NCBI GenBank assembly: GCA_012845835.1
Contig: JABAKD010000016.1
Location: 19,081,696-19,145,695 of the forward strand
Length of the DNA stretch: 64,000 nt
From: Undaria pinnatifida
Lineage: Eukaryota > Sar > Phaeophyceae > Laminariales > Alariaceae
Direction: 5' to 3'
Below are positions 32,701 to 42,639 of the stretch, one piece after another. Position numbers and translations under genes: made by a program. Within the stretch, counting starts at the first letter, position 1. Every line of letters begins with the position of its first letter. The notes beneath the pieces were generated by a model. That model made no database searches, was not told the DNA's origin, and was given only the letters and a program-made list of their open reading frames with translations.

Positions 32701-34769
32701 ATAGAACATGCGTGACCGGCTTATAGCAAAACTTGCAAAGCCGAGGATCAACTGTAGACAACTTTCGTCGGTTTCACATAAGAGATAGCGTATCGTGTAT
32801 AGGTGTTTCGATACTTTAATTGTGCAGAAATGCGTACCGTCTTGCCTGTTTCCTCATAAACCAGGCGGAAGACGCGGGGCCGATCGAAGGGTTCGGCGAG
32901 GTCGTGAAGGACTTGCGGAGACTCACCCCCGGCAGCAGCGGCGACAGCGACAGAGGCAGCGTCGTGCCCGACCGCGTCACCCTCGTCCACGGCGACTTCC
33001 GGATCGACAACCTCGTGTTCCACCCCGAATCCCCCCACGTGATAGCGGTGCTGGACTGGGAGCTCTCTACGCTCGGACACCCCCTGGCCGACGTCGCGAA
33101 CCTCTGCATCCTCCACCACTTCCCGGCGTCGAAAGCACAACCATCATCGCCCGCGGGAAACAGCATGCCGTCGCCCCTGGCGGGGCTCAAAGGTCTGAAC
33201 CTCGAGGCTCTCGGCATCCCGCAGCAGCCGGAGCTGATGAGACTGTACCGTCGAGCGGTCGGCCGCGACCGGCTGGTGGGGGTGGCGGAGAGGGGCGCGG
33301 TGGAGCTCGGGCTGGCGTTCATCTTGTTCAAGATGGCGGTTATCGCGCACGGAGTCAAGGCACGAAACGCTCGAGGCATGGCGAGCTCCGCGAACGCTTC
33401 CATGGTTGCCGCGATGGTACCAGCAGTGATGGATCTGGCTAGGGCACAGATCTGCACGCTTAAGGAGAAGATGGCTCTGACTGCCGTAAGTGCAGCTGAG
33501 GATGATGGCGATGAAGACGGTGGAAACAGAGATGGTGATGGTAATGGTGGTCGTAATGGTGGAGATGAGGGTGGTGGTCATGGTAGTGGTGGTAGCCGCG
33601 GTAGCAGCGGTGGCGTGCAAAGCGGGGGGTCGCGGCGCCGGCCGAGAGCGGTACTTTTCGACGTGGGAGGCGTTCTTTCGGAGTCCCCCCTGCTGGCGAT
33701 CTCGCGGTTCGAGCGGGAGGCCCTGCCGCGCCCCTTACCCCCGTCCTACATAGGGGTCGCCATTGCGGCCGCTGGGGAGGATGGCCTCTTTCAGAGGCTT
33801 GAAAGGGGTGAAGAGCGACTTGGGGCGCGTTTTTTGGATCGGTTCGAAGAGTACATGTGCGGCGACCAGGCGAAGCGGGCCTACGTCGAGTACGTCACCA
33901 AGCGGGCGGGAAAGTCGAGCCTGTCGGCTTGGTCCAGAACCAGGGGGCGAACGGACGTCGCCGAAGCCGCGGCGACTGTCGCTAGCATTGGTTCGGCAGA
34001 CGCGGGGGAAGAACAGGCGACAACGGAAGTGGTAGTAGCGGCGGCGGCGGCGGCGGAAGCGGCGGTGTCGAGGATCAATACCATCGATGTGCTTGAGCTT
34101 TTTCGGTGTATTGCGGCGGCCGCGAGGGTGCCAGTCCCCACCATGATTGCCGCTGCAAGGGCGCTGCGGCGTGAGGGGCTAATGGTAGCGGCGGTGTCCA
34201 ACGATTTCTTGGCCGAGCGAGGGTTCGTCCTGGGGCGGCCGCGGACAAGCCCCGCTAGATCGGTGGAAGGGATCCAGCTAGGGAAGCGGGGGGTGGTCGG
34301 CGTGGAAGAGCTTTCCCACGCGAAACGAAACGCTGGGACCGATGTGGTCGACGCCGGCAATGGGCGGCTTCACACCGCAGAGGAACGCGGTTTGGCTCGT
34401 CGCAGCGGTGGCGGCGGCAACGGCGGTGGTGACGTTGGCGTTGGCGGCAGCGTGTACTCCCGCCTTCCCGACCTCTGCGATGCTGTGGTGCTGTCGAGCA
34501 GGTCCGGTTGCCGCAAGCCAGGCCGGCAGATCTACGAAGACGCGTGCAAAGCGTTGGGGGTTTCCGCGGGGGAGGCTGTGTTTGTCGACGATATTCGGGC
34601 GAATATTCGCGCGGCCGAGGCGCTGGGCATGCGCACTGTTTGGGTGAGGCCAGGCGGCGCTGAAGAGTTGCGGGCAGCGCTCGCGGAGTTGGAAGGGATA
34701 ACTGGCGTTACTGTGGCCGCGGAGGGGGGACGAATTGAGGGGGTGCGCCAGCCTGTGGGAAAGCTGTGA
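28912..34769 (+). CDS. APH-HAD two-domain protein related to ACAD10/ACAD11 (spliced gene)
   Basis: Two large exons, 28912-29742 and 32865-34769, encode a kinase-like phosphotransferase domain (APH, as in ACAD10/ACAD11 and plant IBR3) followed by a HAD hydrolase-like domain. APH features are the N-lobe with YRFVLRKKP and EREFKVLRAL, the hinge FYLMEFVNGR, the catalytic loop LVHGDFRIDNLVFHP and the metal-binding DWELSTLGHPLADVA. HAD features are VLFDVGGVLSESP, VSND, CRKPGRQIYE and VFVDDIRANIRAAEALGM. Motif I has Gly where phosphatases have the second Asp, as in ACAD10-type HADs, so phosphatase activity is doubtful. Glycine-rich linkers separate the domains. No acyl-CoA dehydrogenase domain follows. 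Comparison with ACAD11 suggests about 15 residues are missing between the exons, so a small exon in the 3.1-kb intron was probably not found. Confidence 0.85.
29990..30320 (+). repeat. C-rich tracts within the APH-HAD intron
   Basis: C runs and CCTCCCCC blocks (29986-30050, 30160-30320) of the same kind as 13.0-14.4 kb, leading into a family F copy. Confidence 0.5.
30365..30620 (+). repeat. Repeat family F copy inside the APH-HAD intron
   Basis: Contains CCGTCAGATTTGGTCCCCCT, ACGGGTTTTATAGTTTTCGT, GGGGAGTCACCAACCTATAT and ATCGGAGTATGACACACAGC. The small frame from 30551 reads MSLDEAFDLTDDVYFKFLEY and ends two residues later. Confidence 0.65.
30621..32864. other. Remainder of the APH-HAD intron
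   Basis: T-rich with a (TTTA)n microsatellite at about 31434-31460. Two similar blocks occur (TTTTTCCCTTTCTTTCCCCC/TTTTTTTCCCCTTTGTTCCC, then CATGTCCATTTTGGCTC/CGTGTCCAGGTTTTTGGCTC, then GAGCTTTGGCTC) near 31345-31430 and 31708-31835. A missing small exon is expected here but was not located. Confidence 0.4.
32865..34769 (+). CDS. APH-HAD gene exon 2 (APH C-lobe, HAD domain)
   Basis: Starts AEDAGPIEGFGEVV after acceptor AAACCAG and runs 634 codons to TGA at 34767-34769. The APH catalytic loop is at about codon 35, the HAD motif I at about codon 265 and motif IV at about codon 570. Long insertions (SVEGIQLGKRGVVGVEELSH, a Gly-rich stretch) sit between HAD motifs II and III. Confidence 0.9.
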   Translation, partial: AEDAGPIEGFGEVVKDLRRLTPGSSGDSDRGSVVPDRVTLVHGDFRIDNLVFHPESPHVIAVLDWELSTLGHPLADVANLCILHHFPASKAQPSSPAGNSMPSPLAGLKGLNLEALGIPQQPELMRLYRRAVGRDRLVGVAERGAVELGLAFILFKMAVIAHGVKARNARGMASSANASMVAAMVPAVMDLARAQICTLKEKMALTAVSAAEDDGDEDGGNRDGDGNGGRNGGDEGGGHGSGGSRGSSGGVQSGGSRRRPRAVLFDVGGVLSESPLLAISRFEREALPRPLPPSYIGVAIAAAGEDGLFQRLERGEERLGARFLDRFEEYMCGDQAKRAYVEYVTKRAGKSSLSAWSRTRGRTDVAEAAATVASIGSADAGEEQATTEVVVAAAAAAEAAVSRINTIDVLELFRCIAAAARVPVPTMIAAARALRREGLMVAAVSNDFLAERGFVLGRPRTSPARSVEGIQLGKRGVVGVEELSHAKRNAGTDVVDAGNGRLHTAEERGLARRSGGGGNGGGDVGVGGSVYSRLPDLCDAVVLSSRSGCRKPGRQIYEDACKALGVSAGEAVFVDDIRANIRAAEALGMRTVWVRPGGAEELRAALAELEGITGVTVAAEGGRIEGVRQPVGKL

Positions 34770-36509
34770 TGGTAGTTGTGTTGTTGATGTTGGAGTTGTT
34801 GCGGGAGAAATGGTGCCTGTCGCTGTTGCTGTGCTCTGCTGGTTGCGGTTACTGCCCTGCACGGTCATGGTTTAGTTAGTAAACCAAATACCAGAGGACA
34901 CGGCCTCCTGCGTTCATTTATTATTGGTCGTAAATATGCGTTCAATACTGGTACGTGAGAGCTGTGGTACCACCCTCTGTAGTTCGAGGTCTCAATCGAG
35001 GGTAGCCCAAATCACGCTGGGCTAAAAGACCTTCAGTTTGTTCTTTGAGCGGCTGATGTAATGTTGTTTCTCCAACGCGTACATGAAGTGCCAAGCTCTA
35101 GAACTTGTTATTTCTTGTATGTTATATCTGGTCCAATAGGGGCCAAGCCCATGACGAACGGGAGCTGGAAAAAGCCGAGGCGTCAAGTTTGGGCAGTACT
35201 GACTGCTGCAATTGGGCACGTGGTGCGTCATGATTGGCCTACCTTTTACACAAGTACCCGGTGTATTTTTTTTTGTTGGAAAAGCGGAGTGAATGGTATT
35301 TGAAAGCAATCACCTTGCATGCGTGCGTGCGTGCATGCGTGCGTGCGCTTTGTACGCAGGAGTGCGTGCGGCCAAACGAAACGTAGAGTCAAGAATACTA
35401 GCAGTCACTTGTTTAGTGGTACTCGTAGTGTTGGGGGTAGTAGAAGTACAGTGTGGGATATATCATATAAGGCTGGCTTACTTATCTAAGAATGGGTGTG
35501 TTTCACGCTGTTTATGATTTCAGTATAATATGATATACGCTCCCGAAGTCCTTTTTCCCAGCCAGGTAATTATGTCGTGGACGACGAGGAGCTGCGTGTT
35601 TTGCGCCCACGCGTCGCATGATGGTGACGTCAGAAGCTATCGCCAAAACCTCCGGACTTTCGTCGGTTGGTGTGCCCTGGCGGTGCCTCCTCGTGTTGTC
35701 CTTGGTGTCGTCTCCGGAGCCCTCGTCCGGAGGTCCTCCCCGTCTCGAGTCCCCGGTATCCCCAGGAAATGAAACCGCTTGGATATTGACACGTCCGCCT
35801 GTATATCCGGCCGACCTGCTATCCCGCCGTTTCAGGGGGGAGGGGGTGTAATGTTGTAAGGCTTAGTTTGGGGAAGCAATTGGTTAACCTTTCGCAAGTG
35901 GTCAAACGGACTAATACCCCACTAATCCATTAACAATGGAGTCATTCGTTCTCTGATCTCCCTTCCGCGTAACAGCAGGAGGTTCTCGTAGACACGATCG
36001 CAAACTATTGTTATTGTAGAGTGAATAAAAGTTATGATGTTTAAAAATAAGCCCTCAGTTAGCTGACTATTCGTCGACGGCTGATGGTATATACCATTTT
36101 CATGCCTCTGGTAATGAGGGTTCAAGCTTATGCCTTTTTCTGAGTAAATAGACTAAAGGTGTTTCTTGTCGGCGAGCTCGTATCTTACACCCGGTAAGAA
36201 CGACTGCTTGCATCCATCCAAGCTCACTCACAATTGCCGGCCCAACTGCATAGACTATTGCTGGGAAAAATATCCACCTCCGCTTTTACTACTACTGCTG
36301 TAAGTGCGCGCGACGAGAGCGTCTTCCTGATGCTGCCTGGGGCTGTTGAGCTGCCTGGGGGTTGTTGAGCTGTTACGCAGGTCTGGCCCATAAGATCATA
36401 AGATGAAGATCCTCGCCAGGGAGTTCACGCTTTGTTAGAGGGCTTTCTGTGGACGGGAGCAGAGAAAAAGTGCTGCACCGCACAACGCCCCAGCCGCGTG
36501 CACAACTAG
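34770..36509. other. Intergenic; no phosphatase exon seen
   Basis: Checked for the catalytic HC-x5-R motif expected upstream of a Yvh1-type zinc domain; none was found on the plus strand. On the minus strand about 35560-35850 reads as hydrophilic protein-like sequence (FPGDTGDSRRGGPPDEG and onward) but has no recognised family. Confidence 0.4.
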
Positions 36510-36539
36510 TCTCTCAAGTTCTTCATCAAACTGAAGGTG

Positions 36540-36770
36540 ATGACTGCTCTAGCAGAACAACCCCCCACCATCCCAAAGGAAGGAGATGATATTGGCACCA
36601 GCGGTAGCAGTGGTGGTGGCGACGGCGGTGTCATTCAGGCTATTGCAAACCGGGGATCCGCTGAAGAAGCAGAGGTGTTGTACACCTGCAGGATGTGCAG
36701 GCGGAGGCTCTTTGCGAAGAGGGACATAGAGGACCACGAGACGGCGACGCATAGCTTCCATCGTCGCAAG
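36540..36770 (+). CDS. Yvh1-type gene exon 1
   Basis: ATG at 36540; 77 codons ending HSFHRRK at donor GTGCGG. Carries the first zinc pair (CRMC) and a His. The open frame reaches back to 36510 after an AG. Confidence 0.75.
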
Positions 36771-39700
36771 GTGCGGTGGGAAGAGCGCGGCGTGGTCCTT
36801 TCTGCCTCTCTTTGTGAGGACTGATCGGGATTCGTTTGCGACTGCTGCTGCTGCTGCTGCTGCGGTCCTTTTGGTATGTGGATGTCACGGGACTGTCAGT
36901 TTGCTGTCATCTTGTTGCACTTCTTCATTGCTACCACTATGTCCGTAAATATAAGCAACACTTTACTACACTATTAATCTATATATGTTGATTATATTTA
37001 AATCTTCGTACTTACTACCAGGTACTTCGTATTAATCTGTAAAAGTACTTCTTACTACTGTACGAGTACCTGGTATTAATTCTAGGGCTGTATCGTAGGC
37101 ACGCAGCTGTCGCACGAGCTCTTCTTTCTCCTCCTCAGCACACCTCACCTATACCTATCGCCCCACCTATTCCGTACCTTATACCTGTACCAGTTGTGTA
37201 GTACTGCGCATCGTTTACAGAATCTACTGCTGCTGTGTTGTGCTGGGCTGCTGCTGCAGTGGCACCTGCATCATTTACAGCATCTACTACTGGCTGTGTT
37301 GTGCTGTGCTGCTGCTTCAGTGGCACCTGCAGGGCCGCGCAAAACATATCATACCTGGTATCGAATACCTGGTAATACGTAAGTACACGCATACGCGCGG
37401 TAGCCATATTACGCGGCCTGCAAAGCTGAGTACCAGGCACTCGCCACACAATCGGTCTGAACTCCAAGCAGACGTGTCTGTAATATGTTCGCAAATGCAT
37501 GCACGCTGCGCGTGCTGACGCGTGTGCTGTGGTAGGCCGAGAACGTCTACCCAAAGGGCGGCCCGACAACAGCCCTCTTGACTTAGAGGAGACGGGCCAG
37601 TCGGGCTGCCTGTTGAAAACGAGTTACAGAACAAAAAGCCCGTAACGCACTGCAGTACGCGGAGTGTTGCTCTGGTTTTTGTGTGACTGCTGTGATACCG
37701 CTGCCGTGATACTTGATGCCTGGTACTCCGTATCGTGCAGGTGAAACACCACCACGAGATAGCACAGCAGTGTTATTGGAGTGCTTTATAGACGTTGATG
37801 AGTAAGCTATAGATAAGACTTGTCATGAGGTTAGTTCTCTCATGTGTAGAATGTATCACCTCAAAGCTCTCCAGTTGGACTGAAACATAGGCGATGCTTG
37901 GTGGTGAAAGCATCGCTCATCGGATCAGTATGTTCCATAGTATGGTATTTGGTTTCGTGTGATGTTTGAGCCGTGAGGAAACAATGCAGACAAGTCGATA
38001 CCTTGAGCGTGGAGGAGGGCGACCCCACCCAGCACCGACACCCTGCGTCCCCACAGTTTAACAATTAACAGCACCCATTCTGACCCACCCGTAGAAATGT
38101 TGCGTTTTCGATAACCCCACACTACAAGCAGCAGTACCCCCCAAGCCATGCCAAGTATCCGCAAGTAAACTTGATGGCTCGAAAAGCTAAACCCTTCCGC
38201 TTTGTTGCTCGCTCCCTTTGCAGTCGAAAGGTATCACCTCGAAAGGGCTATGCTCGTCCATCTTCCTGGCCGAGCCTACACGGTGGTGAGTGCATACTAC
38301 ATGTACAGCGCTGTAGACCCACGAATAAGACTTACGCGACCGTTTTTTTCGTGCCGTTTCGTCGATGGTGAGAACGAAACGACAGACAAGGGTTGGTGAT
38401 ATATTTATTTCCAGCAGAGTATAGACTTATACGACCGTTCAATGCCGTTTCTTCAATTATCAGGATGGAAGAGCAGGCGAGGAAGGTAATACATTAATCC
38501 TATTAATAATCAGAGTATAACATACACTTACACTACCACCGTTTCGTGCCGTTTCGTCGATCGTCAGGATGAAACGGCAGGCGAGGTAGGTAATATATCA
38601 TTAGTAATGCTAACCAGAGTATAGACTTATTCGACCGTTTCGTGCCGTTTCATCGATGGTCAGGATGAAAGGGCAGGTGGGGGAGGCGGAAGGAAAGCTA
38701 ACGTGCCCAAATAAGGCTTGCGGGACGCGCCTGGGCTCTTTCAAGTGGACCGGCGCGCAATGTTCATGTAAGACGGGGGTGGGGGTGGGGATGAAGGCGG
38801 TAGTCGGGGTGGGGGTGGAATGGCGAATTCGAATGGTATAGATTGCAGCATCGGTTGATTACAGTGCGCACACCGGCAATAATGGTTATGTTGGCGACAA
38901 CGGTGGTGATGATGGTGTTGGTGACAACGATGGTGATGTGGCGATGGTGGTGATGGTAGTGATGGCGGTGATGATGAATGGTGATGATCATGTTGGTGAT
39001 GATGATGACGATGGTGATGGTGGTGGTGATAATGATGGCAATGTAGATGTTGATGATGATGAACCCCCCCCGCGCTCCCAAGGGCTTTTTTGCACTGAAC
39101 CGGCCTGCAGTGCCCATGTGAGGAGGCAGGTAGGGGGCATGGTTAGCGATTATATGCATTATGCTCCAGGTTTGGTTGATTGCAGTTAGTGCGTGCCGCC
39201 TCAAGAATGGTTATGGTACGGTAGATGACGCCTGATAGTGTTCACGTGAGTATTAATGGGAGTAGATGGGAGGAGGACCGTGGTTCATAACTATGATGGC
39301 GATGGTAGCGGTGGTGGTGATTGTGATGATGAGGGCAACGATGGTGTTGACGATGATCGTGTTGACAACGATGGTGAAGATGGTGCTGGTGACGATTCGC
39401 ACTGGGGGAGAGAGTACTCGATTTTGTTCCCTGGTACATACCATGGGTATCATATCATGCTGCGGTTTGATGTTCAGGTCTAAAATGGTTGTTCTCGCTC
39501 TTGGTTGTTGTTGTTGTTTTCCGCAGGCGGCTCGTGGGTAACCCCCGCCCTCCAGTTCCCCAGGAAGAACCTAGACCTTCGCTCCACTGCCCCCGCCAGG
39601 ACAGCGCCTGGCACCGTTGTTCATCGTTCCCTCCTTCTTGGCTTGAGACCTGGGCAGGAGAGTGGTGGTGGTAATGGTGGTGCTGATAGTGGTGCTGGTG

Positions 39701-39861
39701 TTGTGGCGGCTGCGAGTGGGCTAGCAGGGGAAAATTCTCGAGAGGACGAAAGGCGGATGCCGGCAGAGACCGCGCCAATGATTGCTGCGGGGGTGGTGGC
39801 GGCGCTAGCCGAGGAGCCAGGGAGGGAGAGAAAAGGGGACAGCGGGCCGGCGCAGCGGTAG
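36540..39861 (+). CDS. Yvh1/DUSP12-type zinc-binding domain protein (spliced gene)
   Basis: Four exons with matching phases (36540-36770, 38224-38285, 38664-38767, 39527-39861) give 243 residues. The protein matches the C-terminal zinc domain of dual-specificity phosphatase 12 (yeast Yvh1) end to end. It has YTCRMCRRRLFAKRDIEDHE, then LCSSIFLAEPTRWM, then KLTCPNKACGTRLGSFKWTG and AQCSCGSWVTPALQFPRKNL. The Cys/His ligands CxxC, H, C, C-x4-C and CxC are all present. In yeast the zinc domain of Yvh1 acts in 60S ribosome maturation (release of Mrt4) independently of phosphatase activity. Here the phosphatase domain is absent. The Met at 36540 follows an open frame back to an AG at 36508-36509, so a short upstream exon is possible. 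The last exon adds a low-complexity tail. Confidence 0.8.
38224..38285 (+). CDS. Yvh1-type gene exon 2
   Basis: Follows a strong acceptor (CTCCCTTTGCAG). It reads SKGITSKGLCSSIFLAEPTR and ends inside the Trp codon at donor GTGAGT. It matches the C-T-S-x-F-x-E-P-x-x-W core of the family. Confidence 0.85.
38664..38767 (+). CDS. Yvh1-type gene exon 3
   Basis: Starts one base before ATG AAA and completes the W-M pair of the family. It carries GKLTCPNKACGTRLGSFKWT and ends in the CSC motif at donor GTAAGA. Confidence 0.9.
38880..39075 (+). repeat. GATGGTGATG-type trinucleotide-rich repeat, and a second at 39290-39400
   Basis: Degenerate (GATGGT)n in the last intron of the Yvh1-type gene. It yields Asp/Gly-rich or Val/Met-rich frames with no meaning. 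Confidence 0.6.
39085..39260 (+). pseudogene. Decayed copies of Yvh1-type exon 3 and its donor
   Basis: GGGCTTTTTTGCACTGAACC and GGCCTGCAGTGCCCATGTGA (39086-39124) follow the end of exon 3 (GGGCTCTTTCAAGTGGACC, GGCGCGCAATGTTCATGTAA). A third, weaker copy ends TGTTCACGTGAG near 39238-39249. Downstream intron sequence (GGTTGATTGCAG or TACAG, then AATGGTTATG) is duplicated with it. The copies do not keep a reading frame. Confidence 0.6.
39527..39861 (+). CDS. Yvh1-type gene exon 4
   Basis: Follows acceptor TTTTCCGCAG, completes the Cys codon and reads GSWVTPALQFPRKNLDLRS, the final family block. The remaining about 90 residues are Gly/Ala-rich and not conserved. The stop is at 39859-39861. Confidence 0.85.
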
Positions 39862-41920
39862 CGGTAGTGGCGTGCTCGAAACGCGGCGACAAGCGAAGGA
39901 CGCGCGAAATATGTAAGGGGAAAGGGGACGCGCAGTTGCGCTATGTACGAGTTTTTATAAGAGAATAGTGGCGTTGGTTGTGGGGCCAGAGGATGACTGT
40001 CGGCGGCGGCGGCCGAGGCGCCTTCTGTGCGGCTCGGGGGAGGCGGGAGGCCGCCGGCAGCTTCATGCCCTTTTGATGCTGGCGTTATTTTCCCGTCTTG
40101 ATGGGTAGCATGTTGTCTATCAGCCACAGGTGGGTTTCCCAAGGCGGGAGGCGGGCATGTACGACGTAGTGAAAGAAAATGATCTACAACTGCAAACCGG
40201 AATATCAGACGTTCCAGAATATTTCGCTCTGGCTTGGACTTTGGACGGAGCTACGAGTATGGCTACGACCATCGTTGGCCTTCAGTTAGTTCGCTTGACA
40301 TCGGCGGCTGACGTTGTGGCTGTTCGTCAAAAGTCTTGGGTGACGAAACGCTCTACTCACTTGTTGATCCTGGATTATTTCCTGGGGTTTATTTTGCTAT
40401 ATAATCGGAATCTGGTGATCTCGTGGTTCTTTTACTGCGGGCGAGCGGCAGAATAAACTTGCACCTTAGCTAAATTTACGTTGGTGGCTGTGTTATTTTC
40501 TGTTTTTGTTGCTGGAGCAACGCGACCACTTTTTTCGGTTTTGAATTCGCTTGGAGGCGTCTTTTTTAGCGCTTTTTATCGAGGAACGTCCCGAGGTCCA
40601 ACCTCCCTCATTAGGGGTTGAACCACAGCAGCAGCAGCAGCAGCGGCGGCGGCGGCGGCGACGCCGGCGGCAGCCGTAGCAGTACCAGCAAATTCAGCAG
40701 CGTAAGCAGCAGCAGTGGCGGCAGAAGCGGCGGCAGCAGCTGCAACAAGCAATAATACCAGCAATAGCAGCAGCAGCAGTGGTATTGTTTCATCTGTTAT
40801 AGCCTCCCGCACAGACAGTTCCAATAAGCTGGGGAAAAGCATATTGCAGCGCCAGTAACGACATATTGCAGCGTCAGTAACGATATCGGGGTGCTGTTCC
40901 CCAGCGCTGTGCTTGTCTTTTGAAGGTTGGACGGTCAGACGGGGAACGCCCTATGATACCATTCCGGCGAACATGACACCCACCCACGCACACGTGTTTT
41001 CGTCTCGCCAAGAAATACAGCATCCCAAAATCAATCGTAGCCCAATACCAAAAGCACGTAATACATTCCCTGGTATCCTCGAACAGGTAGAAGCTCGCAG
41101 TATATCATTTATACCGGGTGTATGACGACAAAAATCGCCAAGAAGCTCGCCCAAATCGCCACAATGCTTGCCGCTCTCCGATGCGGCCGCCAGGGCACGA
41201 GGGTGAAGACTTGGTAAGAGGTGTAATTCCATGAGGCAGTTTGTGGAATGCGGTGGTACCTTAGCTAGAATGCGGCATGATGGTGGTGAGGTGTTTTTAG
41301 CGTTCCAGCTACTCGCAATAACAGCGTGAAACAAGCGGTATTGACTGAGATATCATACGACATGGATGACGTGTAGTCTGCAACGATACCACAGGCATCG
41401 GGTTGCTAAATTTGCTTCGAAGCTCGGGTTGTTCGGCCGATTTGGTTGCTCGACACACAAGGCAGCCCGGAAGGTGAAAAATCAAGCATGACGCCTGATC
41501 GTAATCCGTCTATCGCTACTCGTGGCCGTACGGGGGTCAAAGTTCGGCATTGTTCTTCGTATACACGGCTCAACGAAAAATATTTGTTTCTCTCGAGAGT
41601 TACGCCTGCAAGGTGACTTTGGAACAAGCAAAAGGGCCACACAAGAACTACGTTCTCATCACAGCCCATATCGGAGGAATTTTCGGAGGTTTCGACCCGA
41701 CGGGCGGATCTCTGGCTTCCTCCAGCTCAAACCCTATATTTTAGGTGGCTGCGTAAACTAAAACTAGCAACTCGCTTCGCTTGTAAAATTGTAGAAATCT
41801 CTCTTTCACTGAAAATGCGGTAACTTGGCGCGCTTAGGCCGCGACCGTCGGTGTCAAGGCTTGAGCACCATCATCACCGACACCGCCAACGTCGGGTGGG
41901 CGGGCAGGCGGGTTCCCCGG
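39862..41920. other. Downstream of the Yvh1-type gene; no recognisable gene
   Basis: A GCA/GGC trinucleotide-rich stretch lies at 40625-40780. Frames at 40130-40456 and 41520-41760 have no family resemblance. Confidence 0.35.
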
Positions 41921-41924
41921 GCTC

Positions 41925-41995
41925 CCATGCGAGGACCCCTCCCCCCGAGTCTATGATTATACGACTACGGCCATGCATGAAATGAATACACCCCC
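41925..41995 (+). mobile_element. Non-LTR retrotransposon 3'-end relic, family B copy 3
   Basis: ATTATACGACTACGGCCATGCATGAA followed by a C run (ACACCCCCCC) is a diverged family B end in plus orientation. Confidence 0.4.
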
Positions 41996-41999
41996 CCGC

Positions 42000-42519
42000 C
42001 TTCCCCCTCTCACAAACAAGCATTAAAGTTGAGCCCTCTTCAAAGTCACAGAGCAATTCGGCACTCGCCGGCGTCTGCCTTCCCGTTCAAAGTGACCGGT
42101 CTCTCTGGAAAACGTTTACCAGGCAGGTAGACCGGCAAAATGTACCCCCCCCGAAGACCACATATCCATTCTATCCCGGAACTGACTAATCTCTGACGGG
42201 ACATCAACGGGTGATGAGCCCTGCTACCGCTACTCCTGCTACTACCGCAACCCTCTACTATTTGTGGTAGTAAAAGTAATAGCAGTAGTGCCAAAGCAGT
42301 TGGTGTTAAGTCACCGCTGCCGCTACTGCTGTGGTCAGAACCAAACAGCGGCATAATAGTACTGCAGTAGCAGTAGGTGCTATTGACCGCTACCGCTACT
42401 GCTGCAGAAACAGTATTTGCACCAGTAGTAACAGTTGTAGGTGTTCGTGACCATTACCGCTACTGCCCCAGAAACAGAAGTAAAAGTACTTTCAGCAAAG
42501 GTACTATCATCAGTAGATG
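42000..42519 (-). other. Region downstream of ATIC
   Basis: Probable 3' untranslated and flanking sequence. Variants of ACCGCTACTGCTG recur at about 42222-42470 in the plus-strand text. Confidence 0.4.
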
Positions 42520-42639
42520 TTAGTGGTGGAAGAGGCGGATTCCGGTGAAGGCCATGGACATGCCGTACTCGTCGCAAGCGGCGATCACCTGCGCGTCCGC
42601 CACCGACCCGCCCGCCTGGGCCACGTAGGACACACCGAC
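42520..42639 (-). CDS. ATIC: ATIC exon 11 (C-terminus)
   Basis: [42 protein letters not shown] at 42520-42522. Acceptor CCCACCCAG. Confidence 0.96.
   Translation of the reverse strand, partial: VGVSYVAQAGGSVADAQVIAACDEYGMSMAFTGIRLFHH

Noticed and set aside
32795-33457. Long Arg-rich frames overlapping the APH-HAD exon
   Set aside because: Alternative phases of a GC-rich exon with clear APH motifs in another frame.
34978-35520. GTGCGTGCGTGCATGC run as a regulatory element
   Set aside because: A simple dinucleotide-like repeat at about 35320-35348 with no gene context.
40130-40456. 108-residue plus frame downstream of the Yvh1-type gene
   Set aside because: It starts at a GTG, has no domain and probably lies in untranslated or intergenic sequence.
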